Shown here piece by piece: positions 24,869-34,846 of a DNA stretch of 64,000 bases. The notes beneath the pieces are model-generated. The model made no database searches. It saw nothing but the letters and a program-made list of their open reading frames with translations, and was not told the DNA's origin. The stretch is taken from NCBI RefSeq assembly GCF_014836775.1, contig NZ_JACSQD010000001.1, positions 359,160 through 423,159 of the forward strand. The letters are read 5' to 3'. How positions within the stretch are numbered: position 1 is the first letter of the stretch; every line of letters begins with the position of its first letter. Position numbers and translations under genes: made by a program. Origin of the DNA: Arthrobacter gallicola. Lineage in GTDB: Bacteria; Actinomycetota; Actinomycetes; Actinomycetales; Micrococcaceae.

Positions 24869-26064
24869 GCGCATCAGGCGTGGAAGCCGCAGCCGCCGTG
24901 ACGGAACTCTTTACGGCTGCCTACGGCCGGCCTCCGTCGGGTATCTGGTCAGCGCCGGGGCGGGTCAATCTGATCGGCGAACACACCGACTACAACCTGG
25001 GGTTCGTCTTCCCGCTGGCGATCAACCGGCGGGCCCGGGTCGCCGTGTCACCGCGCGGTGACGGACTGCTGCGGATGGCCACCAGCGGAACCGGAGAGCC
25101 GGCTGAGATCCGGACCGTGGATCTCGCTCCCGGCCGGCTGGAGGGCTGGAGCCGTTACGTTGCCGGGGTTCACTGGGCTTTTGGCCTGCGCGGAATCGAG
25201 GTTCCGGGAATGGATGTCCTGCTGGATTCAGATGTCCCGGTGGGAGCTGGTCTGTCCTCGTCCGCGGCCATCGAATGCGCGGTGGCCCTGGCGGTCAATG
25301 AACTCTCCGGGGCGCAGCTGCCTCCGGAGGAGCTGGTGCTGCTGTGCCAGCAGGCCGAGAATGACTTTGCCGGCGCGCCAACCGGCATCCTCGACCAGTC
25401 GGCTTCGCTGCTCTGCGCTGCCGGGCACGGTTTGTTCCTGGATTGCCGGTCCCGCGAAAGCCGCCTGGTTCCGCTGGATTTTGCCGCGGAGGACATGGTG
25501 GCGCTGGTGATCGACACAAAGGTCAGCCACGCCCATGATTCCGGGGGCTATGCTGACCGGCGGCGGGACTGCGAGCGGGCGGCCGAAGCACTGGGAGTGG
25601 GTTCCCTCCGTGAAATAGGACTACCTGAACTTGTGCTCGCGGCCGGGCAGCTGGACCATCAGGCCTACCGGAGAGCCCGGCACGTCGTGAGCGAGAACGC
25701 CCGGGTGGAAAGTGTCGTCGGGCATCTCGAAACCGGCAAGCCGATTGCCAAACTCGGCCCGGTGCTGGCCTCCAGCCACGAATCCCTGCGGGATGACTTC
25801 GAGGTTTCCTGCCCGGAACTGGATCTTGCCGTGGAAGCGGCAATGGCGGCCGGAGCTGCCGGGGCGCGGATGACAGGCGGCGGCTTCGGCGGATCGGCCC
25901 TTGCCCTGGTGCGCGCGGCCCACGCCGAGCGGGTGGAGCGCGCCGTCATCAGGGCCTTTGCCAATGCAGGTTTTGCACCGCCCGAGGTGTTCGCCGTTGC
26001 TCCGGGCGCGGGAGCCCACCGGGATTCCGGAAACCCGGACCCGCTGCAGCCCGGACGCAGCTGA
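24865..26064 (+). CDS. galK: Galactokinase GalK
   Basis: GHMP-family kinase phosphorylating galactose at C1. At 399 aa it has all three family motifs: PGRVNLIGEHTDYNLGF (about residue 32), PVGAGLSSSAAIE, and MTGGGFGGSALALV near the C-terminus. The start overlaps galT by four bases. No galE is present in the window, so epimerase must be encoded elsewhere. Confidence 0.95.
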   Translation: MSASGVEAAAAVTELFTAAYGRPPSGIWSAPGRVNLIGEHTDYNLGFVFPLAINRRARVAVSPRGDGLLRMATSGTGEPAEIRTVDLAPGRLEGWSRYVAGVHWAFGLRGIEVPGMDVLLDSDVPVGAGLSSSAAIECAVALAVNELSGAQLPPEELVLLCQQAENDFAGAPTGILDQSASLLCAAGHGLFLDCRSRESRLVPLDFAAEDMVALVIDTKVSHAHDSGGYADRRRDCERAAEALGVGSLREIGLPELVLAAGQLDHQAYRRARHVVSENARVESVVGHLETGKPIAKLGPVLASSHESLRDDFEVSCPELDLAVEAAMAAGAAGARMTGGGFGGSALALVRAAHAERVERAVIRAFANAGFAPPEVFAVAPGAGAHRDSGNPDPLQPGRS

Positions 26065-26105
26065 GTTCTGCTAGGCGGGCACAGCCCCCGCCGGGGTCTC
26101 TCACC

Positions 26106-26161
26106 CGGTCACCCAATCCAAAGCCGGTAACCCAGACAAAGCTGGTCACCCAAAACAAAGC
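26106..26161. repeat. Three-copy degenerate tandem repeat between galK and an oxidoreductase gene
   Basis: Units of 19, 18 and 19 bases share (C/T)GGT(C/A)ACCCA-N(3-4)-CAAAGC: 26106-26124, 26125-26142 and 26143-26161. They are in the 138-bp convergent gap and abut the terminator hairpin. Probably slippage-born; no role assigned. Confidence 0.55.
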
Positions 26162-26193
26162 CGGTCCGGCCCCCGAAAAGGAGGCCGGACCGG
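26161..26193. terminator. Bidirectional terminator between galK and the oxidoreductase
   Basis: CCGGTCCGGCC (26161-26171) and GGCCGGACCGG (26183-26193) form a perfect 11-bp stem around an 11-base loop, in the gap of two converging genes. Confidence 0.7.
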
Positions 26194-26202
26194 CGGCGGA
26201 TC

Positions 26203-26865
26203 TTACTGCTGGGAGCTGCTCACGGAGTCGAGAGCCTCAGCGATCGGTGTGTCACCGTTGATGAACTCGATGAACTGTCCGGCCGTGGCAGGCCGGTCCA
26301 CCACTGCTGCGGCGACCGCCGCAACGTCTGCCCTGGAAACGCTTCCGTCCTGGCCGGGGCCGATGCTGATGCGTCCGGTGCCGGGATCATCCGTGAGCGC
26401 ACTCGGGCCGAGGATGGTCCATTCGAGGCTGCTGCCGCGCAGGTGGCTGTCGGCCGCGGCCTTGGCCTCGGCATAGGGGAAGAAGCTGTTGTCTTCGGGC
26501 ACCCCGTGGTCCTTGCCGGCACCCATGTAGGAGACCATGACGTACCGGCGCACCCCGGCCTGGGCGGCTGCGTCGATGGAACGGATGGCGGCATCACGGT
26601 CGACGGCGTAAGTACGCTCCGCTGAGCCGCCTCCCGCGCCTGCGGACCAGATGACGGCGTCCTGGCCCTTGAGCCGCTCGGCGATGCCTGCGGTGTCCAG
26701 TGCCTCCACATCGGCCACCACAGGGGTTGCACCGGTGGCAGCGACTTCCGTGACGTGGTCCGGATTCCTGAACAGTGAGGTCACTTCGTGGCCCCCGGCC
26801 GCCAGATCCTTCGCCAGCTGCAGCGCCACTTTTCCATGCCCGCCAATGATTGCCACTCGTGCCAT
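26203..26865 (-). CDS. NAD(P)-binding, atypical short-chain dehydrogenase-like protein
   Basis: A 220-aa Rossmann-fold protein of the NAD(P)H-binding/NmrA-like atypical SDR group. MARVAIIGGHGKVALQLAKDL is the dinucleotide-binding start; DAVIWSAGAGG and YVMVSYMGA (catalytic-type YxxxK not seen) and the strand-end WTILGPSALTDDPGTG are typical of YwnB/YhfK-like proteins. Start ATG 26865 follows GAGGAG; the longer frame (27138) runs into the esterase promoter. Function probably in redox or stress; substrate unknown. Confidence 0.83.
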   Translation of the reverse strand: MARVAIIGGHGKVALQLAKDLAAGGHEVTSLFRNPDHVTEVAATGATPVVADVEALDTAGIAERLKGQDAVIWSAGAGGGSAERTYAVDRDAAIRSIDAAAQAGVRRYVMVSYMGAGKDHGVPEDNSFFPYAEAKAAADSHLRGSSLEWTILGPSALTDDPGTGRISIGPGQDGSVSRADVAAVAAAVVDRPATAGQFIEFINGDTPIAEALDSVSSSQQ

Positions 26866-27155
26866 GTTTGCTCCTCTCATCGGAATGTCCACAAAAAGCA
26901 TAAGCATACTGATGGTCGCCGTGCCGGGTTCTTCCGCCGCTGGCTGAACCCGTCCGGAGTCCCCGGGGGCTGGGCGGCTGCGGCCTCGTCTCCTCTGCGG
27001 CGGGCAGGGCGCGCGGGCTGCTGCCCATGTTGGCACTGCGGGCAGCCAGGTGACCGGAGAGGATGGTGCCCGCCGTCCGCGCTGGTTAGTATCCAAAAAA
27101 CGGTGCCTGGCGAGTCCGGGCCAGTTCTCCGGCTCCACCGGCCGAAAGGTTGACT

Positions 27156-28679
27156 ATGTCCACTGCCACCGCAGAAGCAGGCCTCACCGTCCAGACCAGC
27201 GAGGGCCCGGTCCGGGGACGGGTTTTGGGAGATACGCGTTCCTGGCGCGGAATACCCTACGCAGAGCCGCCGGTGGCGGAGCTGAGGCTGCGCCTGCCGC
27301 GCCGGGCCCGGCCCTGGAGTGATGTCCTGGACGCGTCCGGGTTCGGCCCGTGGGCTCCGCAGCGCATCCACCGGCTGCTGCCTGGCGCGGGTCCCCGAAC
27401 GCCCATGAGCGAAGACTGCCTCACAATCAACGTGACGGCGCCAAAAACACCGTCGGCTGACCCGCTGCCTGTGCTCGTCTTCCTGCACGGCGGAGCCTTC
27501 GAAGCGGGCTCGGCCGCCATGGACCTGGTTGATGGATCCGGCATCACGGCCATGGGAAACGTCCTCTTTGTCTCGATGAACTACCGCCTGGGGGCGCTGG
27601 GATTTATGGACTTCCGCGCGTACTCCACGCCGGACCGGCCGTTCGAAGCCAATCTGGGCCTCGCGGACCAGGTGGCCGCCCTGGAATGGGTTCAGCGGAA
27701 TATTGCCGCCTTCGGGGGAGACCCCGGCAACGTCACGCTCTTCGGCCAGTCGGCCGGAGCCACTTCCGCACTGACTCTGATGTGTGTGCCGGCAGCCGCC
27801 GGCTTGTTCCACCGCGCCTTCCTCCAGAGCCCGGCGGCGGGCGTGGCCTACAGTCCGGAGCGTACGGAGCAGTGGGCGGCCGAGTTCCTCGGGATCCTCG
27901 GCGTCGGGGCAGGCGGTGCCGCGGAGGCGCTGAGTGAACTTCCTGCTGCGGCGCTGGTGGAGGCGGCCGGACAGTTGTCCGGGAAGATCGTGCCCGAGGC
28001 GCAGCCCGGGGCACGGAGCCTGGCGCCCGTGGTGGACGGCACCTTCCTGCCGGTACACCCCCTGGACGCCTTCGCGGACGGCTCGGCGCAGAGGATTCCG
28101 CTTGTCCTGGGCACCATGGAAAGCGAGGGAACGCTGTTCGACAGGTTCCACGACGTCCTGCCCACCTCCGAGGCGCGCATCGAGAAGATGTTCGCCCTGA
28201 CGGAACCGGGCCTGCGGGACGGCGTTGTCGCGGCGTACAAGGGGTACCCGCACAAGAAGCAGGCGGTGGAACTCGGCGGGGATGCCGTCTTCTGGCACCC
28301 GGGCCTGCAGGTGCTCCAGGCCCATTCGGAATATGCGCCGGCATGGTGTTACCGCTTCGACTACGCGCCGCGCGCCGCCCGGCTGGCCGGCCTGGGGGCA
28401 ACGCACGGCTTTGATCTGCCGGCGGTCTTTGGAACCTACGGGTCCGGCGCCGGCCGGGCGCTGCTCGGGCTGGGGAACCGGCGGACCACCGCGAACGTGG
28501 GGCACCGGTTCCAGTCCGCGCTGCTGCGCTTCGCGAAAAGCGGTGCGCCGGGACCCATGTGGCCCAAGTACGACACCGTGTCCCGCCGAACCAAAATCTT
28601 CGACCGGTACGACCGCATTGAACTCGATCCCCGCAGCGCGCGGCGGAAGGCCTGGAACGGATACCGCGGTTACCGGTAG
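27156..28679 (+). CDS. Type-B carboxylesterase (paralogue 1)
   Basis: A 507-aa alpha/beta-hydrolase of the carboxylesterase type B family, hydrolysing carboxylic esters. The nucleophile elbow is FGQSAGATSAL (GxSxG with Gln in place of the usual Glu), oxyanion segment LHGGAFEAGS, acid region GTMESEGTLF and His in ATHGFDLPAVF. RGIPYAEPP is the family N-terminal signature. AAAGG precedes ATG 27156, with a possible TTG six bases earlier. TAGTAT at 27087-27092 may be its -10. The product is most similar in this window to the esterase at 31.1 kb. Cytoplasmic, since no signal peptide is seen. Confidence 0.9.
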   Translation: MSTATAEAGLTVQTSEGPVRGRVLGDTRSWRGIPYAEPPVAELRLRLPRRARPWSDVLDASGFGPWAPQRIHRLLPGAGPRTPMSEDCLTINVTAPKTPSADPLPVLVFLHGGAFEAGSAAMDLVDGSGITAMGNVLFVSMNYRLGALGFMDFRAYSTPDRPFEANLGLADQVAALEWVQRNIAAFGGDPGNVTLFGQSAGATSALTLMCVPAAAGLFHRAFLQSPAAGVAYSPERTEQWAAEFLGILGVGAGGAAEALSELPAAALVEAAGQLSGKIVPEAQPGARSLAPVVDGTFLPVHPLDAFADGSAQRIPLVLGTMESEGTLFDRFHDVLPTSEARIEKMFALTEPGLRDGVVAAYKGYPHKKQAVELGGDAVFWHPGLQVLQAHSEYAPAWCYRFDYAPRAARLAGLGATHGFDLPAVFGTYGSGAGRALLGLGNRRTTANVGHRFQSALLRFAKSGAPGPMWPKYDTVSRRTKIFDRYDRIELDPRSARRKAWNGYRGYR

Positions 28680-28767
28680 CGCAGGTGCCGCCGGTGAAAC
28701 CCGCACGGTCAGCGACGCCGGTCTCCTCAGCGCCGCCGGGGTGGGAAAGGCGCTGCAGGGGGCCGCA

Positions 28768-28773
28768 TAGGAT
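28768..28773 (+). promoter_or_regulatory. -10 element for a leaderless ABC-F mRNA
   Basis: TAGGAT ends six bases before the ATG at 28780, so the transcript probably begins at the start codon; no SD sequence is present. Confidence 0.5.
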
Positions 28774-28779
28774 TGTTGG

Positions 28780-30417
28780 ATGACCGCAACACTGCTTGCC
28801 CGGGATCTTTCCGGCGGCCACGCCCACCGCGTCCTCTTTTCGAATCTTTCCCTCACGGTTGCCCCCGGCGACGTCGTGGGCGTGGTGGGTGCCAACGGCG
28901 CCGGTAAGTCCACGCTCCTGAAGCTCCTGGCCGGCGCCTCGGAGCCCATGGGCGGTGAGGTGCAGCGGCACCCCACCGATGCTTTTGTGGGCTGGCTGCC
29001 GCAGGAACATGAGCGGGTTCCCGGCGAGACCGTAGCCGCCTATATCGCCAGGCGGACGGGGACAGCCGCAGCCACCGAGGCCATGGAGGCAGCCGCGGAG
29101 GAACTGGGTGCCGAAACCAAGGGGGCAGATGACCGGTATGCGGCTGCGCTGGACACCTGGCTCGCCTCGGGCGCCGCGGACCTCGAGGAGCGGATGCCGG
29201 CGGTTCTGGCCGAACTCGGTTTGGAAACCGGACCGGATGCACTGATGACCGGGCTTTCCGGCGGCCAGGCGGCCCGGGTGGCTCTGGCCGCGCTGCTGCT
29301 CAGCCGCTTTGACATCGTGCTCCTGGACGAGCCCACCAACGATCTGGACCTGGAGGGCCTGGCAAAGCTGGAGGAGTTTGTCCGCGGACTGCGCGGCGGC
29401 GTCGTGCTGGTATCCCACGACCGCGAGTTCCTCGCCCGCTGCGTCACGCGGGTGGTGGAGCTGGACCTCGCGCAGAACAAGGTAGCGGTTTACGACGGCG
29501 GCTACGACGCCTTCCTGGAGGAGCGGGCCGTGGCGAAGCGGCACGCGCGGGAAGCCTATGAGGAATTTGCCGGGCGGAAGGCCGATCTGGTGTCCCGTGC
29601 CAGGACCACCCGGGAATGGAGTTCCCAAGGCGTGCGCAACGCCATGAAAAAGTCACCGGACAATGACAAGATCCGGCGGAAAGCCAGCACGGAGTCCTCC
29701 GAAAAGCAGGCGCAGAAGGTCCGGCAGATGGAGTCCCGGATTGCGCGCCTCGAGGAGGTTGAAGAGCCGCGCAAGGAATGGCAGCTTCAGTTCAGCATCG
29801 CCCCGGCGCCGCGCTCCAGCACGGTCACCGCAGTGCTTAATGAAGCCGTGGTCCGGCGCGGCGGGTTCAGCCTGGGTCCGGTCTCGCTCCAGGTCAACGC
29901 TGGGGAACGGATCGCCATCACCGGTCCCAACGGGGCCGGCAAATCGACGCTGCTGCAGATGCTGCTGGGGAGGCTGGCGCCCGACGCCGGCACGGCGACG
30001 CTGGGTGCCTCCGTCGCGGTAGGTGAAATTGACCAGCTGCGCGGCCAGCTCCGGGCGGACGAAAAGCTCGCTGACGCGTTTGAATCCTGCGTACCGGACA
30101 TGAATCCGGCAGAGGTGCGTACCCTGCTGGCGAAGTTCGGGCTGAAGGCGGACCAGTCGGCGAGCCTGGTGGGTGCTCTGTCGCCGGGCGAACGGACCCG
30201 GGCCGCCCTGGCCCTGCTGCAGGCCCGGGGGGTAAACCTGCTGGTCCTGGATGAGCCCACCAACCATCTGGATCTGCCGGCCATTGAACAGCTTGAGGAA
30301 GCCCTGGAAAGCTATGCCGGAACACTGCTTTTGGTGACCCACGACCGCCGGATGCTGCAGAACGTGCACCTTGACCGGCTGTGGCGCGTGCAGGACGGAT
30401 CTGTTGCAGAAGGTTAA
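28780..30417 (+). CDS. ABC-F family ATPase (ribosome-associated)
   Basis: A 545-aa protein with two ABC ATPase domains and no membrane segment, the ABC-F layout. Walker A motifs are GANGAGKST (about residue 38) and GPNGAGKST (about 388); signatures are LSGGQAARVA and LSPGERTRAA. The charged linker between the domains (MKKSPDNDKIRRKASTESSE onward) would enter the ribosomal E-site region. ABC-F members act as translation factors or protect ribosomes from antibiotics; sequence alone does not separate the two. Leaderless promoter predicted. Confidence 0.9.
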   Translation: MTATLLARDLSGGHAHRVLFSNLSLTVAPGDVVGVVGANGAGKSTLLKLLAGASEPMGGEVQRHPTDAFVGWLPQEHERVPGETVAAYIARRTGTAAATEAMEAAAEELGAETKGADDRYAAALDTWLASGAADLEERMPAVLAELGLETGPDALMTGLSGGQAARVALAALLLSRFDIVLLDEPTNDLDLEGLAKLEEFVRGLRGGVVLVSHDREFLARCVTRVVELDLAQNKVAVYDGGYDAFLEERAVAKRHAREAYEEFAGRKADLVSRARTTREWSSQGVRNAMKKSPDNDKIRRKASTESSEKQAQKVRQMESRIARLEEVEEPRKEWQLQFSIAPAPRSSTVTAVLNEAVVRRGGFSLGPVSLQVNAGERIAITGPNGAGKSTLLQMLLGRLAPDAGTATLGASVAVGEIDQLRGQLRADEKLADAFESCVPDMNPAEVRTLLAKFGLKADQSASLVGALSPGERTRAALALLQARGVNLLVLDEPTNHLDLPAIEQLEEALESYAGTLLLVTHDRRMLQNVHLDRLWRVQDGSVAEG

Positions 30418-30544
30418 GCTGCTGAAGGAGTCTTACCCCCGATAGCTGTGACTGTTGTTATACGTGTGATAATAGTTGCTCAAGGGTGGCAGCTGTGTCA
30501 TGGATGATAACTGCGCCACCGTCTCGCGGGGGAAAGAAGTTGTC

Positions 30545-30841
30545 ATGGCTTCGACGAGCACATGGATGTCAGCTCAGCCAGCAGCCGCAGCCAGGCGTGC
30601 CGAAAGGCCGCCGGCCGCACTGCGATTGATGGACCTTCCGGTCCTTTTGACGGTTTGGATGCTCTGCGTCCTGACGGACTGGTCCACACCAGCCAAGGTC
30701 CTTCTCAACGTAGTGGCCGTGGGGCTGCTGTGCCTTAAGGAACTGGCCGTCCACCGGTACCTCCTGAATTCCCGGCCGCACCAGCCGGTCCGGCCGCGGG
30801 TCACCCTGCAGCGGGTACCGGAACCTGCCTTCCTGGACTAA
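30545..30841 (+). CDS. Hypothetical small protein with two hydrophobic segments
   Basis: A 98-aa protein MASTSTWMSAQ onward. Two apolar stretches (LPVLLTVWMLCVLTDW and KVLLNVVAVGLLCLKELAV) separated by a short loop suggest a hairpin membrane protein; the C-terminal 25 residues are basic. No family recognised. ATG 30545 has GAAAGAAG upstream; the frame is also open from ATG 30500. A -10-like GATAAT lies at 30468-30473. After it, 30842-31082 has no gene I can support. Confidence 0.6.
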   Translation: MASTSTWMSAQPAAAARRAERPPAALRLMDLPVLLTVWMLCVLTDWSTPAKVLLNVVAVGLLCLKELAVHRYLLNSRPHQPVRPRVTLQRVPEPAFLD

Positions 30842-31082
30842 TCCAGCCCGTTCGGTTCCGCACCGGCATCCGGTGCGCCCGTCCGTTCGTTTCGCTGGAC
30901 TCTGGTCCGGGCCCTGTTGCCGGGCCTATCGTTGATATGCGCGGCACTGGTCCTGGACGAACACCTCCGGTGGTGCAAAGTGCATCAGGAAAGGGACTGC
31001 GCCTTCGCGCGGCGCAACAGCTGAAACCGGGACCTTAGTCATACCAGGCGCCCAGACGCGCCGCCCCGGTGGAAGGTGAGCC

Positions 31083-32600
31083 ATGTCCCTGGACATATCA
31101 GCACTGGAGGTGGAAACAGCCAATGGCTGGGTCCGCGGAACTGTCGACGACGGAGTACGGACCTGGCGCGGGATTCCCTACGCTGCACCTCCGCTGGGGG
31201 AGCTGAGGCTGCGCGCACCGCAGCCTCCCGCCAGCTGGACCGGGGTGAGGGACGCCGCGGAATTCGGCCCTATACCGCCGCAGAACCGCGGCATGTCGCT
31301 GAAACGTTCACGCCGCCGCCCGTTGATGGGCGAGGACTGCCTGACCGTCAATGTCAGCGCCCCCCTGGATCCCCCGGCTGAGCGGCTGCCCGTCCTGGTG
31401 TACTTCTACGGCGGGGCGTTCAGCTCCGGCTCCTCCGCCGTGCGCACGTACCGGGGCGCCAACCTGGTACGCAGCGGCGGTGTGGTGTACGTCTGCCTCA
31501 ACTACCGGATAGGTGCGCTGGGGTTTATGGACTTCACCTCCTTTTCAACACCGGAACGTCCCTTCGATTCCAACGTCGGGCTCCGGGACCAGGTAGCGGC
31601 GCTGGAGTGGGTTAACCGGAACATCGCCGCGTTCGGCGGTGACCCTGAGAATGTCACGATCTTCGGCGAGTCCGCCGGCGGAATCTCCGTCACGGCCTTG
31701 ATGTGCATTCCCTCTGCGGCCCCCTATTTCCACAAAGCCTTCGCCCAAAGCCCGGCACCGTCGGGCGCTTACTTTCCGGACATGCATGAACGCTGGGCGC
31801 TGGATCTGCTCGAAATTCTGCGCGTGGACGAGGCCCACGCGGCGGAAGCCCTGAGCAGTATTCCGGCGGCCAAACTGGTGAGTGCAACCAGGGAGATGAC
31901 CAGCAAGATCGGACCCGTGGTCCAGCCTGGCACCCTGAGCGTCTCTCCGGTGATCGACGGCGAGTTCCTGCCGCGGCATCCGATTGACACCTTCCTGGAG
32001 GGACGGTCCGCGCCCAAACCCATGGTGCTGGGCACCATGGCGCAGGAAGGGGCACTCTTTGCGAAGCTCGACAACATCCTGCCTTCCACCCCGCAACGGA
32101 TTGAGCGGATGTTTGCCGGGACGGACCCCGCCGCCCGGGACAGGGTGGTGGCGGCGTATCCGGGCTATCCGTCCCGGGAACGGTCCGTCGAAATGAGCGG
32201 TGACCTCGTTTTCTGGTACCCGAGCCAGATGGTCGCGGAAGGCCATTCGCGGGTCGCGCCCACCTGGACCTACCGGTACGACTACGCCACCCGCCTGATG
32301 AATCTTCTGGGCCTGGGAGCAACCCACGCCTTTGACGTGCCCGTGATGTTCGGGGAGACGAACGAGCGGTTAATGCGGGCACTGTCGCTGCTGGGCGGAA
32401 TGGAGGAACTGAAGGAGCTTTCCGTCCGGTTCCAGGGATCGCTGCTGAGCCTGGCGCGGAGCCACCTGCCGGGACCGGACTGGCCGCGGTACGAGGAAAA
32501 GAACCGGCACACCCGGATTTTCGACGTCCAGGACCGGATCGAATCCGACCCGTTTGCCGAGCGCCGCCTGGCCTGGAAGGGCTACCGGGGCTATGTCTGA
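31083..32600 (+). CDS. Type-B carboxylesterase (paralogue 2)
   Basis: A 505-aa type-B carboxylesterase closely resembling the one at 27.2 kb along its length, with the same landmarks: RGIPYAAPP, YGGAFSSGS, nucleophile elbow FGESAGG (canonical Glu), GTMAQEGALF and His in ATHAFDVPVMF. The pair probably arose by duplication. GGAAGGTGAGCC precedes the ATG. Natural ester substrate unknown. Confidence 0.9.
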   Translation: MSLDISALEVETANGWVRGTVDDGVRTWRGIPYAAPPLGELRLRAPQPPASWTGVRDAAEFGPIPPQNRGMSLKRSRRRPLMGEDCLTVNVSAPLDPPAERLPVLVYFYGGAFSSGSSAVRTYRGANLVRSGGVVYVCLNYRIGALGFMDFTSFSTPERPFDSNVGLRDQVAALEWVNRNIAAFGGDPENVTIFGESAGGISVTALMCIPSAAPYFHKAFAQSPAPSGAYFPDMHERWALDLLEILRVDEAHAAEALSSIPAAKLVSATREMTSKIGPVVQPGTLSVSPVIDGEFLPRHPIDTFLEGRSAPKPMVLGTMAQEGALFAKLDNILPSTPQRIERMFAGTDPAARDRVVAAYPGYPSRERSVEMSGDLVFWYPSQMVAEGHSRVAPTWTYRYDYATRLMNLLGLGATHAFDVPVMFGETNERLMRALSLLGGMEELKELSVRFQGSLLSLARSHLPGPDWPRYEEKNRHTRIFDVQDRIESDPFAERRLAWKGYRGYV

Positions 32601-32678
32601 GGCAGATCCGTTTCAGTCGGCGGCGGCCCGTGAGAGTCTTAGATGATCCTGCCTGAACACATCTGACGAGGAGCCAGC

Positions 32679-34079
32679 ATGAGTGCACATTACGACGTCG
32701 TAGTCCTCGGTGCCGGACCGGGCGGGTACGTGGCGGCCATCCGGGCCGCACAGCTTGGACTCACCGTCGCCGTGGTGGAGGAGAAATACTGGGGCGGGGT
32801 CTGCCTGAACGTAGGCTGCATCCCCTCCAAGGCCCTCCTGCGGAACGCGGAGCTGGCGCAGCTTTTCACCCGGCAGGCAGACACCTTCGGCATCCGCGGC
32901 GAGGTGAGCTTTGACTACGGGGCCGCCTTTGACCGCAGCCGGCAGGTAGCCGACGGCCGGGTCAAGGGGGTCCACTACCTGATGAAGAAGAACAAAATCA
33001 CTGAGTACGACGGCAGGGGCAGTTTCAAGGATGCCCACACGCTGGAGGTTGCGCTCACTAAGGGCGGCACCGAGGAAGTGACCTTTGAGAACGCCATCAT
33101 CGCCACCGGTGCCACCGTCAAGCTGCTTCCCGGCGTGGAGCTGAGCAGCAACGTGGTCACCTACGAAACCCAGATCCTCAGCCGGGACCTGCCCGCGACG
33201 ATGGTGATTGTGGGAGCGGGTGCGATCGGCATGGAGTTCGGGTACGTCCTGCGCAGCTACGGCGTGGATGTGACCATCATCGAGTTCCTGGACCGTGCCC
33301 TGCCGAACGAGGACGCCGACGTTTCCAAAGAGATCACCAAGCAGTACAAGAAGCTCGGCATCCCCATCCATACCTCAGCCAAGGTGGAAACCGTGACGGA
33401 CAACGGATCCTCGGTCACGGTCAGTTACACGGACAAGGCAGGCGCGAAGCAGAGCATCGACGCCGACCGGGTGATGATGTCAGTTGGGTTCGCTCCCCGT
33501 CTGGAAGGTTTTGGCCTGGAGCGCACCGGAGTGGAGATCACCGACCGGGGAGCCATCGCGATTGACGACTACATGCGGACCAGCGTGCCGAACCTGTTCG
33601 CGATCGGCGACGTGACCGGGAAACTGCAGCTTGCGCACGTCGCCGAGGCCCAGGGTGTGGTTGCCGCAGAGACCATTGGGGACGCGGAGACCATGCCGCT
33701 GGGGGACTACCGGATGATGCCGCGGGCCACCTTCTGCCAGCCGCAGGTGGCCAGCTTCGGACTCACCGAGCAGCAGGCCCGGGACGAGGGGCACGACGTC
33801 CTGGTCAGCACGTTCCCGTTTACTGCAAACGGCAAGGCCCACGGACTCGGCGAACCCGTGGGCTTCGTCAAGCTGATCGCGGACCCGGCCTACGGCGAAT
33901 TGCTCGGAGGGCACCTGATCGGCCCCGACGTCTCCGAGCTGCTGCCGGAACTGACCCTGGCTCAGAAGTGGGATCTGACTGCGGCTGAACTCGCCAGGAA
34001 TGTCCACACCCATCCAACCCTGAGTGAAGCGCTCCAGGAAGCCTTCCACGGGCTGACCGGGCACATGATCAACCTCTAG
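32679..34079 (+). CDS. lpdA: Dihydrolipoyl dehydrogenase Lpd
   Basis: FAD enzyme that reoxidises dihydrolipoamide in 2-oxoacid dehydrogenase complexes. 466 aa: FAD-binding [13 protein letters not shown], redox disulfide in [15 protein letters not shown]-binding [12 protein letters not shown], and active-site [14 protein letters not shown] with catalytic His-Glu. GAGGAGCCAGC is the RBS. Its TAG and the stop of the converging reductase gene share the CTAG at 34076-34079. No complex partner genes are nearby. Confidence 0.95.
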   Translation: MSAHYDVVVLGAGPGGYVAAIRAAQLGLTVAVVEEKYWGGVCLNVGCIPSKALLRNAELAQLFTRQADTFGIRGEVSFDYGAAFDRSRQVADGRVKGVHYLMKKNKITEYDGRGSFKDAHTLEVALTKGGTEEVTFENAIIATGATVKLLPGVELSSNVVTYETQILSRDLPATMVIVGAGAIGMEFGYVLRSYGVDVTIIEFLDRALPNEDADVSKEITKQYKKLGIPIHTSAKVETVTDNGSSVTVSYTDKAGAKQSIDADRVMMSVGFAPRLEGFGLERTGVEITDRGAIAIDDYMRTSVPNLFAIGDVTGKLQLAHVAEAQGVVAAETIGDAETMPLGDYRMMPRATFCQPQVASFGLTEQQARDEGHDVLVSTFPFTANGKAHGLGEPVGFVKLIADPAYGELLGGHLIGPDVSELLPELTLAQKWDLTAAELARNVHTHPTLSEALQEAFHGLTGHMINL

Positions 34080-34846
34080 ACGCTGGCTGGCCCAGGGGAC
34101 CGGTAGCGCAGCAGCAGGGTATCTCCGCTGCGCAGGACATGCGCCAGTTCCAACGGGCGGGGCGGCAGTTCCGGAGTCCCGGCCGTGATGCGCGGTGCGT
34201 TTCCGGCCGTCGTCACGGCGGCGAGCGTCAGGCAGAGACCGTCAACCAGCCCGGCGGCCTGGAAGGTGCCGAACAGGCGGGGGCCGCCCTCGCACAGGAC
34301 CCGGCCGAATCCGTGCTCCATGAGTATCTGCGCGGCCTGTTCCGGTTCCACGGTGCGGGCACCGGCCACGGCTACGTCCGCGACCTGCTCCAGCTCCCTC
34401 CGGCGCTCCGGGGGTGCAATTGCCGTGGTCAGGATCAAGGGCCGGACCGGCGCTTCGGCAAACAGGGGGCTGCCCGGGTCCAGGTCCAGCGTGCCGGAGA
34501 CAACGGCGAGTCCCGGATGGGACGGCAGGTCCCGGGCCATGCGCCAGGACCGGGACGGTGCGTCCACCAGATCTCCGGCGTAGCCTTCCGCGCGCACAGT
34601 GCCGGCACCCACAAGCACGGCATCACACGTGCGGCGGAGCAGGCCGAAAACCCGGCGGTCGGCGTCGTCGCCCAGCCCGCCGGACCGCCCGTCCACCGCC
34701 GCAGCACCATCGGCTGAGACCACAAAGTTGAACCGGAAGACCGGGCGCTGCGTTTCACCGCCATTTTCGTCCCAGGTGTAGGCGGCCAGCAGCTGATCAT
34801 CGCTGAGGGGACTGGCCGCGCCGGCGAGTGAAATCTCCGCGTTCAC
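34076..34846 (-). CDS. RibD C-terminal-like pyrimidine reductase family protein
   Basis: A 256-aa reductase of the RibD C-terminal/DHFR-like fold, about the size of mycobacterial Rv2671-type proteins. [20 protein letters not shown] (start of the fold), [14 protein letters not shown] (cofactor loop) and [13 protein letters not shown] are family markers. Members reduce a pyrimidine or pterin intermediate with NADPH. GTG 34846 overlaps the folP-like stop by four bases (GTGA), so the two genes form one unit transcribed minus-ward. Its substrate is unsettled. Confidence 0.88.
   Translation of the reverse strand: MNAEISLAGAASPLSDDQLLAAYTWDENGGETQRPVFRFNFVVSADGAAAVDGRSGGLGDDADRRVFGLLRRTCDAVLVGAGTVRAEGYAGDLVDAPSRSWRMARDLPSHPGLAVVSGTLDLDPGSPLFAEAPVRPLILTTAIAPPERRRELEQVADVAVAGARTVEPEQAAQILMEHGFGRVLCEGGPRLFGTFQAAGLVDGLCLTLAAVTTAGNAPRITAGTPELPPRPLELAHVLRSGDTLLLRYRSPGPASV

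Noticed and set aside
26106..26161. CRISPR-like repeat
   Set aside because: Units abut with no unique spacers and only three degenerate copies; it is a simple tandem repeat.
26877..28976. 699-codon open frame on the minus strand over the carboxylesterase
   Set aside because: It is antisense to a well-supported type-B esterase; its translation is Arg/Gly/Pro-rich without domains, as expected for the shadow frame in GC-rich DNA.
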